Program-made: the position numbers and the translations under genes
Source of the DNA: Phreatobacter sp.
GTDB lineage: Bacteria; Pseudomonadota; Alphaproteobacteria; Rhizobiales; Phreatobacteraceae
Length of the DNA stretch: 64,000 nucleotides
Assembly: GCF_027532945.1 (NCBI RefSeq)
Contig: NZ_JAPZTZ010000014.1
Span: 1 to 64,000, forward strand
Direction: 5' to 3'
Part shown: positions 55,863 through 64,000 of the stretch, piece by piece
Numbering within the stretch: the first letter of the stretch is position 1
Layout: every line of letters begins with the position of its first letter
Notes under the pieces: generated by a model
What the model was told of the DNA's origin: nothing
Database searches by the model: none
The model's input: the letters and a program-made list of their open reading frames with translations, nothing else

Positions 55863-56170
55863 GCCTGCTTCCGTCGCTGGAGGAGTTTCAGGCGCGGACT
55901 GATAGCGGCACAGGCCCTCCCTGCCAAGGCTGGGCCGGGCGGCAGCAACCGAAGCCATCTGGCAAAGAGGTCCCGCGGCACATCAGGTCCGGTGCGACAG
56001 GCGTGTCGATCGGTGCATCGTCGTCGCAAGGGGTGGCCGATCAGGCCTTGCGTCCATGACGGGACCGGGAACGTCACTAGCGGCCACCCGTCATTTTGAC
56101 GAGCCGCTGCCGTTGTTTCCTGCTAGCGTGACGATGGGTGGTGGCATCTCGTGACGAGGAGATGTGTCCA
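55863..56170. other. Intergenic region upstream of the first Arg-rich peptide gene, 308 bp
   Basis: No gene is recognised. The right part holds an EcfG-like promoter (56068-56092) and a GAGGAG ribosome site just before the coding start at 56171. The left part (55863-56060) shows no feature. Confidence 0.5.
56068..56092 (+). promoter_or_regulatory. EcfG-type general-stress promoter (one mismatch)
   Basis: GGAAC-N16-CGTC matches the GGAAC-N16/17-CGTT consensus at 8 of 9 fixed bases. It lies about 80 bp before the start of the first Arg-rich exported peptide gene. Confidence 0.5.
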
Positions 56171-56593
56171 ATGCATCGCAGACTGTTCCTGACGACCTTG
56201 GCCGCGGGCGTCGCGGCTGGCGCGGGTCTGGCCTCCGGCACGGCTCAGGCCGCGCCCGTCGGCGCCCCTGCGACCGATCTTGCGGGTGTGCGCGCGGCCC
56301 TCGGCCCTGCGCCGGCATCCGAACCCTCCCTGCTGGAGATGCGCCGCCGTGGCGGTGGCTTCCGCGGCGGTGGCCGTCGCTTCCGTGGCGGTGGTTGGGG
56401 TGGCGGACGCCGGTGGCGTGGTGGCGGCGGCTGGCGTCGCGGTGGCTGGGGTCCGGGCTGGCGGCGCCGCCGCGCCTGGGGTCCGCGTCCGTGGGGTCCC
56501 CGTCCCTGGGGTCCGCCGCGCCGCTGCTTCTACAATCGCTGGGGCGAGCTGGTCTGCCGCCGGCCCTACTGGCGCCGCCCCATCTGGTGGTGA
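56171..56593 (+). CDS. Exported Arg/Gly/Trp-rich peptide (paralogue 1)
   Basis: The 140-residue protein begins with a signal peptide (MHRRLFLTTLAAGVAAGAGLASGTAQA), then a short linker with VRAALGPAPA, then a tail of RRGGGFRGGG, RRFRGGGWGGG and WGPRPWGP-type repeats, ending YWRRPIWW. A lone Cys pair (RRCFYNRWGELVCRR) lies near the end. The basic, Trp-rich tail would bind nucleic acid, polyanions or membranes outside the cytoplasm. GAGGAG precedes the start. The function is unknown. Confidence 0.75.
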   Translation: MHRRLFLTTLAAGVAAGAGLASGTAQAAPVGAPATDLAGVRAALGPAPASEPSLLEMRRRGGGFRGGGRRFRGGGWGGGRRWRGGGGWRRGGWGPGWRRRRAWGPRPWGPRPWGPPRRCFYNRWGELVCRRPYWRRPIWW

Positions 56594-56620
56594 CGCCCGC
56601 GCCGCTCTGACGCTCCCGAA

Positions 56621-56646
56621 GGCCCGGCCAGAAGCCGGGCCTTTTC
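56621..56646 (+). terminator. Rho-independent terminator
   Basis: GGCCCGGC-cagaa-GCCGGGCC followed by TTTTCT ends the first Arg-rich peptide transcript. Confidence 0.85.
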
Positions 56647-57384
56647 TCATTCGCGTCCGGGCCGCGGCTCGATCTGGCCGCGCCGCTGCAGCCACAGCGC
56701 CACGATCCAGCACAGCAGCGCCCAGGCGGCGCCGAGGCACCAGCCGGCCAGCACGTCGGTCGGCCAATGGACGCCGAGATAGACCCGGCTGATGCCGATG
56801 AGCACCGTCATGACCACCGCCACGCCGATGAAGAAGGCGTGGACGCGCCGCGGCGCCTCGATGCGCGTCAGCAGCGCGCCCAGCGTCAGATAGGCCACGG
56901 CCGAAATCATCGCGTGGCCCGAGGGGAAGCTCGCCGTGAGCTCGATCGGCGCACCGGGAATGAGATCGGGCCGCGGCCGGTCGAAGACAATCTTCAGCCC
57001 GTGGCTGAGCGCCGTTCCGCCGAGCACCGAGACCAGCACGAAGATGGCCGCTGCGCGCTTGCCGGCAAGCAGCAGGTAGATGACCGCGAAAGCCACCAGC
57101 ATCGACAGCACGGCGAGGCCGCCAAGCGCGGTGATGTCGCGCATGATCCCCGGCAGCCATGAGGGCCCCGGCGCAAGGCCGGGATTGGCCGGATCGCGCA
57201 TGAACAGCAGCAGCGCCCGGTCGAAGGCCTCGGTCTCCCCGTCGACGACGATGTCGGCGAGCCGGAGAAAGGCGAGCGTGCCGCCCGCGATCACCACCAG
57301 CGCCACCACAAGGCCGATCTCGTCACGCACCAGCCGGGCAAGGCGTCCGAGGGCGGAGGGCGTGGGAAGAGGGCGTGCCGACAT
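56647..57384 (-). CDS. PAP2 family phosphatase
   Basis: The 245-residue protein has six membrane helices and the three-part phosphatase signature: KIVFDRPRP, SFPSGHAM and SRVYLGVHWPTDVLAG. Such membrane phosphatases act on lipid phosphates such as undecaprenyl pyrophosphate or phosphatidic acid at the periplasmic face. It lies between the two Arg-rich peptide genes on the opposite strand. Confidence 0.92.
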   Translation of the reverse strand: MSARPLPTPSALGRLARLVRDEIGLVVALVVIAGGTLAFLRLADIVVDGETEAFDRALLLFMRDPANPGLAPGPSWLPGIMRDITALGGLAVLSMLVAFAVIYLLLAGKRAAAIFVLVSVLGGTALSHGLKIVFDRPRPDLIPGAPIELTASFPSGHAMISAVAYLTLGALLTRIEAPRRVHAFFIGVAVVMTVLIGISRVYLGVHWPTDVLAGWCLGAAWALLCWIVALWLQRRGQIEPRPGRE

Positions 57385-57465
57385 GGGCCTTCAGGTGGCC
57401 GAGGCCGTCCGTCGCGTCAAGGCGCGAGGCCGACGGCGGACCTTGTGCCGCACGATGGCGCCAAA

Positions 57466-57490
57466 GGAACCGGCCGCCCGCCCTGACGTT
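57466..57490 (+). promoter_or_regulatory. EcfG-type general-stress promoter
   Basis: GGAAC (57466-57470), 16 bases, CGTT (57487-57490) is a perfect match to the EcfG/PhyR regulon consensus of alphaproteobacteria. It lies 59 bp before the second Arg-rich peptide start codon. Confidence 0.65.
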
Positions 57491-57548
57491 GGCACCATCA
57501 GGCCGCGATGGTCCTCGCCGGCCGCCGACCCATCCACGGAGGAAGCCC

Positions 57549-57815
57549 ATGAACCGCAGAACTCTGCTCACCGCGCTCGCCGCCGGCGTCGCCGCATCGG
57601 CCATGCCCTTTGCCTTCGCCGGCGAGGCGAACGCCCTGCCCGCCACGGCTCCCGCCGACCTGACGGGCATGCGCGCGGCCCTCCAGACCGCCCCGGCCGA
57701 CCCGCAGGACATGCAGTGGCGCCGTCGTCGCTGGCGCCGCCGCTCCTGGGCTGGCCGCCCCTGGCGCCGCCGCCGCTGCTGGATCAACCGCCGCGGCTTC
57801 CGCGTCTGCCGTTGA
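57549..57815 (+). CDS. Exported Arg-rich peptide (paralogue 2)
   Basis: The 88-residue protein has a signal peptide (MNRRTLLTALAAGVAASAMPFAFAGEANA), then TAPADLTGMRAALQTAPAD, then a compact Arg-rich end WRRRRWRRRSWAGRPWRRRRCW and a terminal CR. It shares the signal, the 'DLxGxRAAL' linker and the Arg/Trp character with the protein at 56171, so the two are paralogues. An EcfG-type promoter precedes it. Confidence 0.78.
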   Translation: MNRRTLLTALAAGVAASAMPFAFAGEANALPATAPADLTGMRAALQTAPADPQDMQWRRRRWRRRSWAGRPWRRRRCWINRRGFRVCR

Positions 57816-57828
57816 TGACGCAGACCAT

Positions 57829-57857
57829 CCGGATGGCCGGTGACCCCGGCCATCCGG
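57829..57857 (+). terminator. Strong stem-loop after paralogue 2
   Basis: CCGGATGGCCGG and CCGGCCATCCGG are 12-bp perfect arms with a 5-base loop, 14 bp after the stop codon. There is no T tract. Confidence 0.55.
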
Positions 57858-57988
57858 GACGATCTGAACGACAGGTGCGTTCCGCGTTTTCAGCAACTGC
57901 GACATACCGGCTCGCCCCACCCGCTTAACGAAGGTGCAAGCGTCGCACGTCATCATGCGGCGCATCGCCCGACACCTGGTCCCGGGTG

Positions 57989-59173
57989 ATGGATGGCCGC
58001 GTGACCGAATATCTCCACCCGCGCACGATTGCCCTTGCCGTTGTCGTCGTCAGCATGACGGCGGGCCTGCTGCTGCTCATGTCGTCGCGGCGGAACAGCG
58101 AGGAGCCCAGCCTCTTCACCTGGGGCATCGCCAATGTGGTGGGCAGCGTCGGGGTCTTCATGCTGGCCCTGCGCAACATCGCGCCCGACACACTGTCCAT
58201 CGTCATCGCCAACTTCTGCACCATCACCGCCTACATGCTGAACGTCGCGGGTGTGCTGCAATTCTGCCGCCGGCGGGTGCCCTGGGGCCTCATCGCCATG
58301 CTGCCGTTGATCTGGCTGGTCCTGTGCCAGATCCCCTCCTTCTACGGCAGCATCGAGGCGCGCCTGACCTACATTTCCGGCACCGTCATCATCGCCTCCT
58401 TCGCGGCGGCCGCGGTGCTGTGGCGCCTGCGCGACGAGCCGCTGCCGACGCGCATCCCGACTGTCATCTGGTACTGCCTGCACGGCTGCGTCTTCATCGT
58501 CCGCTTTGTCGTGCCGCTGCTGAACACCGCCCCGGCCCCGAGCGAACTCCAGGCCTCGCCCGTCGTCGTCATCATCATGGTCGAGGCCCTCGTCCACGTG
58601 ACGATGATCTCGTTCCTCCTGCTGCTGCTGATCAAGGATCGCGCCGAGGGTCGCTATCGCCGCGCCGCCGAGACCGACGTGCTGACCGGCCAGCCGAACC
58701 GCCGCGCCTTCTTGGCGGAGGCTGAGAGGCTCGTCGCCGACGCGACGCGTTGGCCGGCCTGCATGCTCGTCATCGACGTCGACCGCTTCAAGAACATCAA
58801 CGACACGGTGGGCCATGCCGGCGGCGATGCGGTGCTTGTGACGGTGGCGACGACGATCCGCTCGCACCTGCGCCCGACCGATACGTTCGGCCGGCTCGGC
58901 GGCGAGGAGTTCGGCGCGCTCCTGCCCAACACCACCCTCTCGACGGCCATGACCGTTGCCGAGGGTCTGCGCGCCCGCGTCGCCGCCCTCGACATCGCGG
59001 CCGGCGGCACCACCCTGCGGACGACGGTGAGCATCGGTGTATCGGTGGTCGCGAGCGGCAAGCCGGACCTCGACCATCTGATCGACCGGGCCGATGCCTG
59101 CCTCTACGAGGCCAAGCGCACCGGCCGCAACCGCGTGGTCGCGCGCGAGGACGGGATCAGGCTCGCGGGGTGA
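57989..59173 (+). CDS. Membrane-bound diguanylate cyclase (GGDEF domain)
   Basis: The protein (about 394 residues) has six or seven membrane helices (about 10-210) and a C-terminal GGDEF domain: ETDVLTGQPNRRAF, IDVDRFKNINDTVGHAGGD, and the active site RLGGEEF with GGEEF. An RPTD five residues before the active site is the allosteric c-di-GMP I-site. It should make c-di-GMP. ATG 57989 or GTG 57986 could be the start. Confidence 0.9.
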   Translation: MDGRVTEYLHPRTIALAVVVVSMTAGLLLLMSSRRNSEEPSLFTWGIANVVGSVGVFMLALRNIAPDTLSIVIANFCTITAYMLNVAGVLQFCRRRVPWGLIAMLPLIWLVLCQIPSFYGSIEARLTYISGTVIIASFAAAAVLWRLRDEPLPTRIPTVIWYCLHGCVFIVRFVVPLLNTAPAPSELQASPVVVIIMVEALVHVTMISFLLLLLIKDRAEGRYRRAAETDVLTGQPNRRAFLAEAERLVADATRWPACMLVIDVDRFKNINDTVGHAGGDAVLVTVATTIRSHLRPTDTFGRLGGEEFGALLPNTTLSTAMTVAEGLRARVAALDIAAGGTTLRTTVSIGVSVVASGKPDLDHLIDRADACLYEAKRTGRNRVVAREDGIRLAG

Positions 59174-59194
59174 GGCGGGTCACGACTTGGGCAC

Positions 59195-60922
59195 TCAGGA
59201 AACTGCGCGCACGATGGCGTCTATTATCTTTGCCAGCGTCTGGTTGCCACCCAGCAAGTCTGCGAGCTGTCGGACAGTAGTTTCATATTTGTGGATGAGT
59301 AGCGCCGCGCCATATCCAGCGCCGGCGATGCCCGCGGCGCCAACCGCTCGGTACGCGCCCTCTCGAATCCCCTTCCAAGCGACCGAAGTCTCTGTGGCAA
59401 CCGGCTTGTAGGCTCGCCGAATAAGCTCCAACACAAGATTAACGGCGGAACGGATAGAAAAAATCCTTGCTCGCACGGCAGATGGGCTATTGCCTGTGGC
59501 GTCTGCTGCGACGCGCTCAAGCGCCTCAGTCGCGCTGGGAGCGACGACCTCCGGCCGCTCTTTAGCTGCGGATATCAGATCCGACACCGCAGCATTCGCA
59601 GGCGGACTGGCGATCCGAAGTTCGGGATCTCCCCTCATTAGATCAAGGGTGACCAAATGCGGTTCGTGAGCAGCGAACAGGTTCAGTTCGTCAAGCAAAT
59701 CCTCCAGCGCCCCCTTCACCTCTTCAGGCAAGGGCGGAGTCTCTGGATCGGCTGAGGTTCTTGCTAGGCTGTCTGCCTCAAGGCGCCGCCGGAGACTATT
59801 CATCGCCGACCAGAAGGCTCGCAGCTTGAGTTCCGCTAGGCTGCCTCCAGCAGCGTCCATTAATCGCGTCGCATAACCCTTCAGTACAGCTAAGCGATTG
59901 CTGGAACCGCAATGAACCTGAAGGGTTCTCGCTTTGTCTTGGATCTGCTGGTGGCCAAGTCGCAGCTCGGCAGTGTCGACGAGAGTTTGGGGTGAAACTT
60001 CAACCACATCAATGGGGGCGTTTTCACCGCCGCCAAAAGCAAGAGCGGAATCAATTTGCGATGTAATAGAATCAATTGATATAGGTATTTCGAATTGCTT
60101 TGATTCCTCTTTTTCAAGAAAGTTGAGCAACTCAACATTGACTGCATCAGGGCCTTGCTCCCAAAACATTTCAGCAAGTGTAAGGCGAGCAAGTTCAAGT
60201 GAGTGGAACTGAGGTGGCTTACCCCTGAGCCGGTCCTCGTACCAATCGGTCCACACTCGCCAGTGGTGTCTCTCCCGAAGCAAGGCTTTCTTCAAGTCAA
60301 GCCAGCCTTCGGCTGCCCCGTCAGGAATTGGCTCCCGATTCCACAGAGGTTGGGCTGCTAGGACTTCTAGAGCTGTTCCTTGTTCGATTGCGGTTGCGTC
60401 AATCGATAAAGCAAGTCGAGCTGTGGCGCCGTAGAAGAGCGAGGATGCCGCGTTCAACGATGACCTTATTGATGCATTCGCGGCCCTTGACGCTGCAATA
60501 CTTGCAAATCGAGAAGCGGGAGATTTGGCGCTCGCGTCGCGAACCGCGGCTAGAGCTGCGCATGAAGCCGCAGCACTCGCGGCAGCGTCCGCAACGGCAC
60601 CGGCGCCAGAAACAGTTGCGTCTCCTGAGTGAACGGCAGACCTTGCAAGGATCCGAGCTGGGCGGGCAAGGAAATCAGCGGCATCTGCGTATGGCCCAAG
60701 CGCCGCGCCCGGATAGAGACAAGAGAGCCACGGCGCAGTAATGGCGCGGAAAACTGGCAGCACGACTGTGGCCGAGGGGTCCTTTACATTTTGATTTGCG
60801 AATACACCGGCCAGCGCGGGCAATACGCGCCATACCAGCCGCCCCGCCAAAAGGATTGCCTCATCGGGTGATCGGCCGTCGATCCACCTCGCAACATCCT
60901 CAGACCGAGTGAAATCAACCAT
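59195..60922 (-). CDS. Low-GC accessory protein, function unknown
   Basis: The 575-residue protein (ATG 60922 with AGGACAG upstream) begins MVDFTRSEDVARWIDGRSPDEAILLAGRLVWRVLPAL. An Ala-rich helical stretch (about 100-160) is followed by the motif HWRVWTDWYEDRLRGKPP and FWEQGPDAVNVELLNFLE, a recurring domain in hypothetical proteins of alphaproteobacteria. The C-terminal half is helical, ending with a hydrophobic segment near YRAVGAAGIAGAGYGAALL. Base composition is visibly lower in GC than flanking genes, with TTTGATTCC-type AT tracts, so recent horizontal gain is likely. No known function was recognised. Confidence 0.7.
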   Translation of the reverse strand: MVDFTRSEDVARWIDGRSPDEAILLAGRLVWRVLPALAGVFANQNVKDPSATVVLPVFRAITAPWLSCLYPGAALGPYADAADFLARPARILARSAVHSGDATVSGAGAVADAAASAAASCAALAAVRDASAKSPASRFASIAASRAANASIRSSLNAASSLFYGATARLALSIDATAIEQGTALEVLAAQPLWNREPIPDGAAEGWLDLKKALLRERHHWRVWTDWYEDRLRGKPPQFHSLELARLTLAEMFWEQGPDAVNVELLNFLEKEESKQFEIPISIDSITSQIDSALAFGGGENAPIDVVEVSPQTLVDTAELRLGHQQIQDKARTLQVHCGSSNRLAVLKGYATRLMDAAGGSLAELKLRAFWSAMNSLRRRLEADSLARTSADPETPPLPEEVKGALEDLLDELNLFAAHEPHLVTLDLMRGDPELRIASPPANAAVSDLISAAKERPEVVAPSATEALERVAADATGNSPSAVRARIFSIRSAVNLVLELIRRAYKPVATETSVAWKGIREGAYRAVGAAGIAGAGYGAALLIHKYETTVRQLADLLGGNQTLAKIIDAIVRAVS

Positions 60923-60988
60923 GCGCTGTCCTATCGGCAGATAGAACAACGTAATTCGTCTTTCGATTCAAGTTCTAGTTGAATCAGA

Positions 60989-61996
60989 CTATGCCCGCGA
61001 AACCCGCCCCTCCAGCGGATAGGCCGGATCCGTATAGCCCGGCGTCGAGGGATGCCCCGCCGGCACAAGCCGGTCCACCAGCGCCTCGTCGGCCCTCGTG
61101 AAGGCGTAACCCGGCGCGCCGAGATAGTCCTCGAACTGCTCCATGGTGCGCGGGCCGGCGATGGCCGCGGTGACGAAGGCATTGTTCAGCACCCAGGCGG
61201 TGGCGAACTGGCCCGGACTGATGCCGCGCTTCTCCGCATGAACCTTGAGCTTCTGGGCGATGACGAGGGATTCCTTGCGCCATTCCGTCTGCATCATGCG
61301 GCTGTCGGCGCGGCCGGCACGCGAGCCCTCCGGCGGCGGCGCCTTGGGGTCGTACTTGCCGGAGAGGATACCGCGGGCGAGCGGCGAATAGGGCACCACG
61401 CCGAGGCCGTAGAAGCCGCAGGCCGGCAGATGCTCGACCTCGGGCATGCGGTTCATGGCGTTGTAATAGGGCTGGCTGACGACCGGGCGGTCGATGCCCA
61501 TGCGGTCGGCCAGGCTGCAGATCTCCGCAACGCGCCAGGAGCGGTGGTTGGAGACGCCGTAATGGCGGATCTTGCCTTGGGCGATGAGGTCGCCGAGCGC
61601 CCGCACGGTCTCCTCCAGCGGCGTCCCGTGGTCCTCCTTGTGGAGGTAGTAGATGTCGATGACATCGGTGCCGAGCCGCTTCAGCGAGGCCTCCACCGCC
61701 CGCATCATGTAGAGGCGCGACAGGCCGCGGTCGTTGGGGCCGGGGCCGGTGGGATTGGCGAGCTTGGTGGCCAGCACCCAGTGGGAGCGGTTCGCCTTGA
61801 TCGCACGCCCCGTGATCTCCTCCGAGCGGCCCTCGGTATAGACATCCGCCGTATCGATGAAATTGACGCCGGCCTCGCGCGCCCGGTCGATGATGCGAAC
61901 CGCGTCCTTCTCCTCCGTCGGACCGCCGAACATCATCGTGCCGAGGCAGATCGGCGAGACCTTGAGGCCAGAGCGGCCGAGATTGCGCGGGGTCAT
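60989..61996 (-). CDS. Aldo/keto reductase
   Basis: The 335-residue protein has the aldo/keto reductase barrel: NFIDTADVYTEGRSEEITG with the catalytic Asp and Tyr, the Lys in ATKLAN and the His in YYLHKEDHGTP. NADP-binding residues are in TAAIAGPRTMEQFEDYL near the C-terminus. It probably reduces carbonyl compounds; the substrate is not evident. GGGAGGAA precedes ATG 61996. Confidence 0.93.
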   Translation of the reverse strand: MTPRNLGRSGLKVSPICLGTMMFGGPTEEKDAVRIIDRAREAGVNFIDTADVYTEGRSEEITGRAIKANRSHWVLATKLANPTGPGPNDRGLSRLYMMRAVEASLKRLGTDVIDIYYLHKEDHGTPLEETVRALGDLIAQGKIRHYGVSNHRSWRVAEICSLADRMGIDRPVVSQPYYNAMNRMPEVEHLPACGFYGLGVVPYSPLARGILSGKYDPKAPPPEGSRAGRADSRMMQTEWRKESLVIAQKLKVHAEKRGISPGQFATAWVLNNAFVTAAIAGPRTMEQFEDYLGAPGYAFTRADEALVDRLVPAGHPSTPGYTDPAYPLEGRVSRA

Positions 61997-62095
61997 ATCA
62001 TTCCTCCCGGATGATCGTTGATCTGCAGTAGGCCGGGGCGCACAGCGCAAGGGAAGCCACGGGCGCGCATGGCCGGCCGCCGCTTTGCCGTTGCC

Positions 62096-64000
62096 TCACG
62101 CCGCCTGGGCGAGCGCGGCCTTGAGCAGCTTGGTCGCCTGGTCGGCGGTCATCGGCTCGCCGAAGGCAAAGCCCTGAGCATAGTCGCAGCCGAGCTGGAA
62201 GAGTTCGACGGCATCCGCGTCGCTCTCGGCGCCTTCGGCCACCACCTCCATCCCGAGGTCCTGGCCGAGCGAGATGATGGTCCGCAGGATAACGGGGCGC
62301 ACGCCGCGCTGGTCGGCACGCACGAAGCTCTTGTCGATCTTGATCGTGTCGAAGGGGAAGCGCTGCAGGTAAGACAGCGAGGAATAGCCGGTGCCGAAAT
62401 CGTCGAGCGACAGGCCGGCGCCGAGTTCGCGGATGCGCTGGAGCATCTGCGCGGCATATTCCGGGTTCTCCATGACGAGGCTCTCGGTGAGCTCGAGCTT
62501 CAGCGAGCCGCGGGCCACCGTCGAGCGCGACAGCACGCCCTTGATGTCCTGCAGGAGGTCGTGGCGCAGCAGCTGGCGGCTCGACACATTGACCGAGACG
62601 AAGAGCGGCGGGTCGAGCGCCATGAGCTGCTGCCACGAGGCGAGCTGCCGGGCCGAACGGTCCATGACGAAGAGGCCGAGCTCGACGATGAGGCCCGTCT
62701 CCTCGGCGATGGCGATGAACTCGCCCGGCGGCAGGCGGCCGAGGCGCGGATGGTCCCAGCGCACCAGCGCCTCGAAACCCGCGAGGGTGCGGTCGGCAAG
62801 GCGCACCACCGGCTGGTAGACGATGGCGATCTCGTTGCGCTCCAGCGCCCGCCTGAGGTCGCTTTCCAGCGCCAGCCGGTCGCTCTTTACCGCCCGCAGC
62901 GCCGGCTTGAACACCTCGATGCGATCGCCGCCGAGCCGCTTGGCGTGATAGGAGGCAAGCTCGGCATCCTTCAGCAGGTCGTCACGCTTGACCTGCGTCC
63001 CGTCGGCCAGCGCGATGCCGATGGAGCCGGTGAGGAAAATCTCGCGGTCGCCGAAGGCGATGGGCGCGCGCAGCGCCTTGCGGAGCGTCTCGGCAAAGCC
63101 GGTGATGCGCTCGGGTGTGCGTTCCGAGACGAGGATGATGGCGAACTGGTCTCCGGCGAGGCGGGCCAGCGTGTCCTGCGGCTTGATCAGGCGGGCAAGG
63201 CGCCGCGACACGCTGAGCAGGATGGAATCGCCCACCGACATGCCGACGGAATCGTTCACCTGCTTGAACCGGTCGATGTCGAGCACCATGACGGTCGGCC
63301 GGCGCCCATCCTCGGCGGCGAGGCTGGTCAGCGAGGCATCGAGGCGGTCGAGGAAGAGCTCGCGGTTCGGCAGGCCGGTGAGATTGTCGTGGACGGCATC
63401 ATGGAGCAGCCGCTCCTCCGCCGCCTTGAACTCGGTGATGTCGGCGAGCGTACCGACGAGGCGCACCACCTCGCCGTCAGACCCGACGACGGGCCGGGCG
63501 CGCAGCACCATCCAGATGAAATGACCGTCCGCCGCGCGCAGGCGGAACTCTTCGACCAGCCGGCCGCGGCGATGTTCGACCACCGTGTCGAGGGTCGAGC
63601 GGATGCGATCGCGATCGGCGGGATGCAGCGCCTCGACGAAGCGGGTGGCGACGCCCTCGAGCGTGCCGCGCTTCAGGCCGAGCTGCGGCTCGAGCTCCGG
63701 CCCGACCCAGATGCGGTTGGTGCCGACGTCCCAGTCGAAGATGACATCGCCCGCCCCGGTCAGCGCCAGCGCCTTGCGTTCGGTATCGGAGACGAGGCCG
63801 CGCGGCACGCCCGCGCCGGAGAAGGCGTGCTGCATCACCGTGAAGCCGATGAGCATAACCAGCAGCACCAGCGCGCCGAGCATGGCGGGGGCGGCGATCT
63901 CGTTGTTGAGGCGGCCGGATACCATCAGAAGCGCCGCGCCCGACCAGACCATGAACAGGACCCAGGTCGGCAACAGGTTGATGGCGCGGTCGTAACGCAG
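62096..64000 (-). CDS. PAS-GGDEF-EAL protein (partial at window end)
   Basis: The reading frame is open to the window edge, so the N-terminus is missing. Visible order: two membrane helices, PAS domain ([19 protein letters not shown]...[16 protein letters not shown]), GGDEF domain and EAL domain. The GGDEF site is AGDQF, so it is probably inactive as a cyclase. The EAL domain has [33 protein letters not shown], and KIDKSFV, so it looks active as a c-di-GMP phosphodiesterase. It may act against the diguanylate cyclase 3 kb away. Confidence 0.9.
   Translation of the reverse strand: MRYDRAINLLPTWVLFMVWSGAALLMVSGRLNNEIAAPAMLGALVLLVMLIGFTVMQHAFSGAGVPRGLVSDTERKALALTGAGDVIFDWDVGTNRIWVGPELEPQLGLKRGTLEGVATRFVEALHPADRDRIRSTLDTVVEHRRGRLVEEFRLRAADGHFIWMVLRARPVVGSDGEVVRLVGTLADITEFKAAEERLLHDAVHDNLTGLPNRELFLDRLDASLTSLAAEDGRRPTVMVLDIDRFKQVNDSVGMSVGDSILLSVSRRLARLIKPQDTLARLAGDQFAIILVSERTPERITGFAETLRKALRAPIAFGDREIFLTGSIGIALADGTQVKRDDLLKDAELASYHAKRLGGDRIEVFKPALRAVKSDRLALESDLRRALERNEIAIVYQPVVRLADRTLAGFEALVRWDHPRLGRLPPGEFIAIAEETGLIVELGLFVMDRSARQLASWQQLMALDPPLFVSVNVSSRQLLRHDLLQDIKGVLSRSTVARGSLKLELTESLVMENPEYAAQMLQRIRELGAGLSLDDFGTGYSSLSYLQRFPFDTIKIDKSFVRADQRGVRPVILRTIISLGQDLGMEVVAEGAESDADAVELFQLGCDYAQGFAFGEPMTADQATKLLKAALAQAA

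Overview
The window is 64 kb of GC-rich chromosome (most third codon positions are G or C) from an alphaproteobacterium, most likely of the order Hyphomicrobiales (Rhizobiales). The reasons are an rluD-rpoH-(Pro/Ala-rich protein)-purA neighbourhood, an ispH-thrB-rnhA run, a Cys-free ribosomal protein L36, a DUF882 protein beside an L,D-transpeptidase, an rpoH of alphaproteobacterial type, and sites that look like CtrA, EcfG and GTTC-N7-GTTC LexA sites. The genus cannot be fixed from sequence inspection alone. Nearly all genes are ordinary chromosomal genes; there is no prophage, CRISPR array or plasmid machinery.

Layout. 1-462: the end of an IS630-type insertion sequence sitting inside a broken EamA transporter gene. 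0.6-7.8 kb (minus strand): envelope genes (DUF882 protein, L,D-transpeptidase), an NtrC-type sigma-54 response regulator and a glycosyltransferase/phosphoesterase pair. 8-15.4 kb (plus): a PmtA-like methyltransferase, oligoendopeptidase F, an AarF/UbiB kinase, DUF4031, ispH-thrB-rnhA and a cupin. 15.5-24 kb: peroxiredoxin, DsbD-N protein, YqgE, pyruvate kinase, hydrolase, TPR protein, L36, a GreA-like factor and a large membrane protein. 24-30 kb: HutD/Ves, an orphan TRAP binding protein, a pentameric ligand-gated channel homologue coupled to a Cache-domain protein, and prfC. 29.4-34.3 kb: two paralogous lipoproteins with hydrolase motifs, membrane proteins, an SOS-type small gene and tRNA-Glu. 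34.4-40 kb: DUF6476-like, rluD, rpoH, a Pro/Ala-rich membrane protein and purA. 40-47.3 kb: a MuiA-type protein and pstSCAB behind a Pho box. 47.4-55.9 kb: a drug/metabolite transporter, serA, serC with a structured leader, two outer-membrane beta-barrel proteins with CtrA-like sites, glmM and DUF3297. 56-64 kb: two Arg/Trp-rich exported peptides with EcfG-like promoters flanking a PAP2 phosphatase, a diguanylate cyclase, a lower-GC island gene, an aldo/keto reductase and a truncated GGDEF/EAL protein.

The most interesting items are: (1) the translationally coupled Cache protein and pentameric ligand-gated ion channel at 25.7-27.7 kb, which look like a split chemoreceptor-channel; (2) the pair of exported Arg/Trp-rich peptides, each preceded by a general-stress (EcfG) type promoter; (3) a 66-residue protein whose promoter is overlapped by a perfect LexA box; (4) the low-GC gene at 59.2-60.9 kb; and (5) three TTAA-N7-TTAA sites in front of a sigma-54 regulator and two outer-membrane proteins. 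All assignments come from reading motifs and translations by eye; no database search was run.
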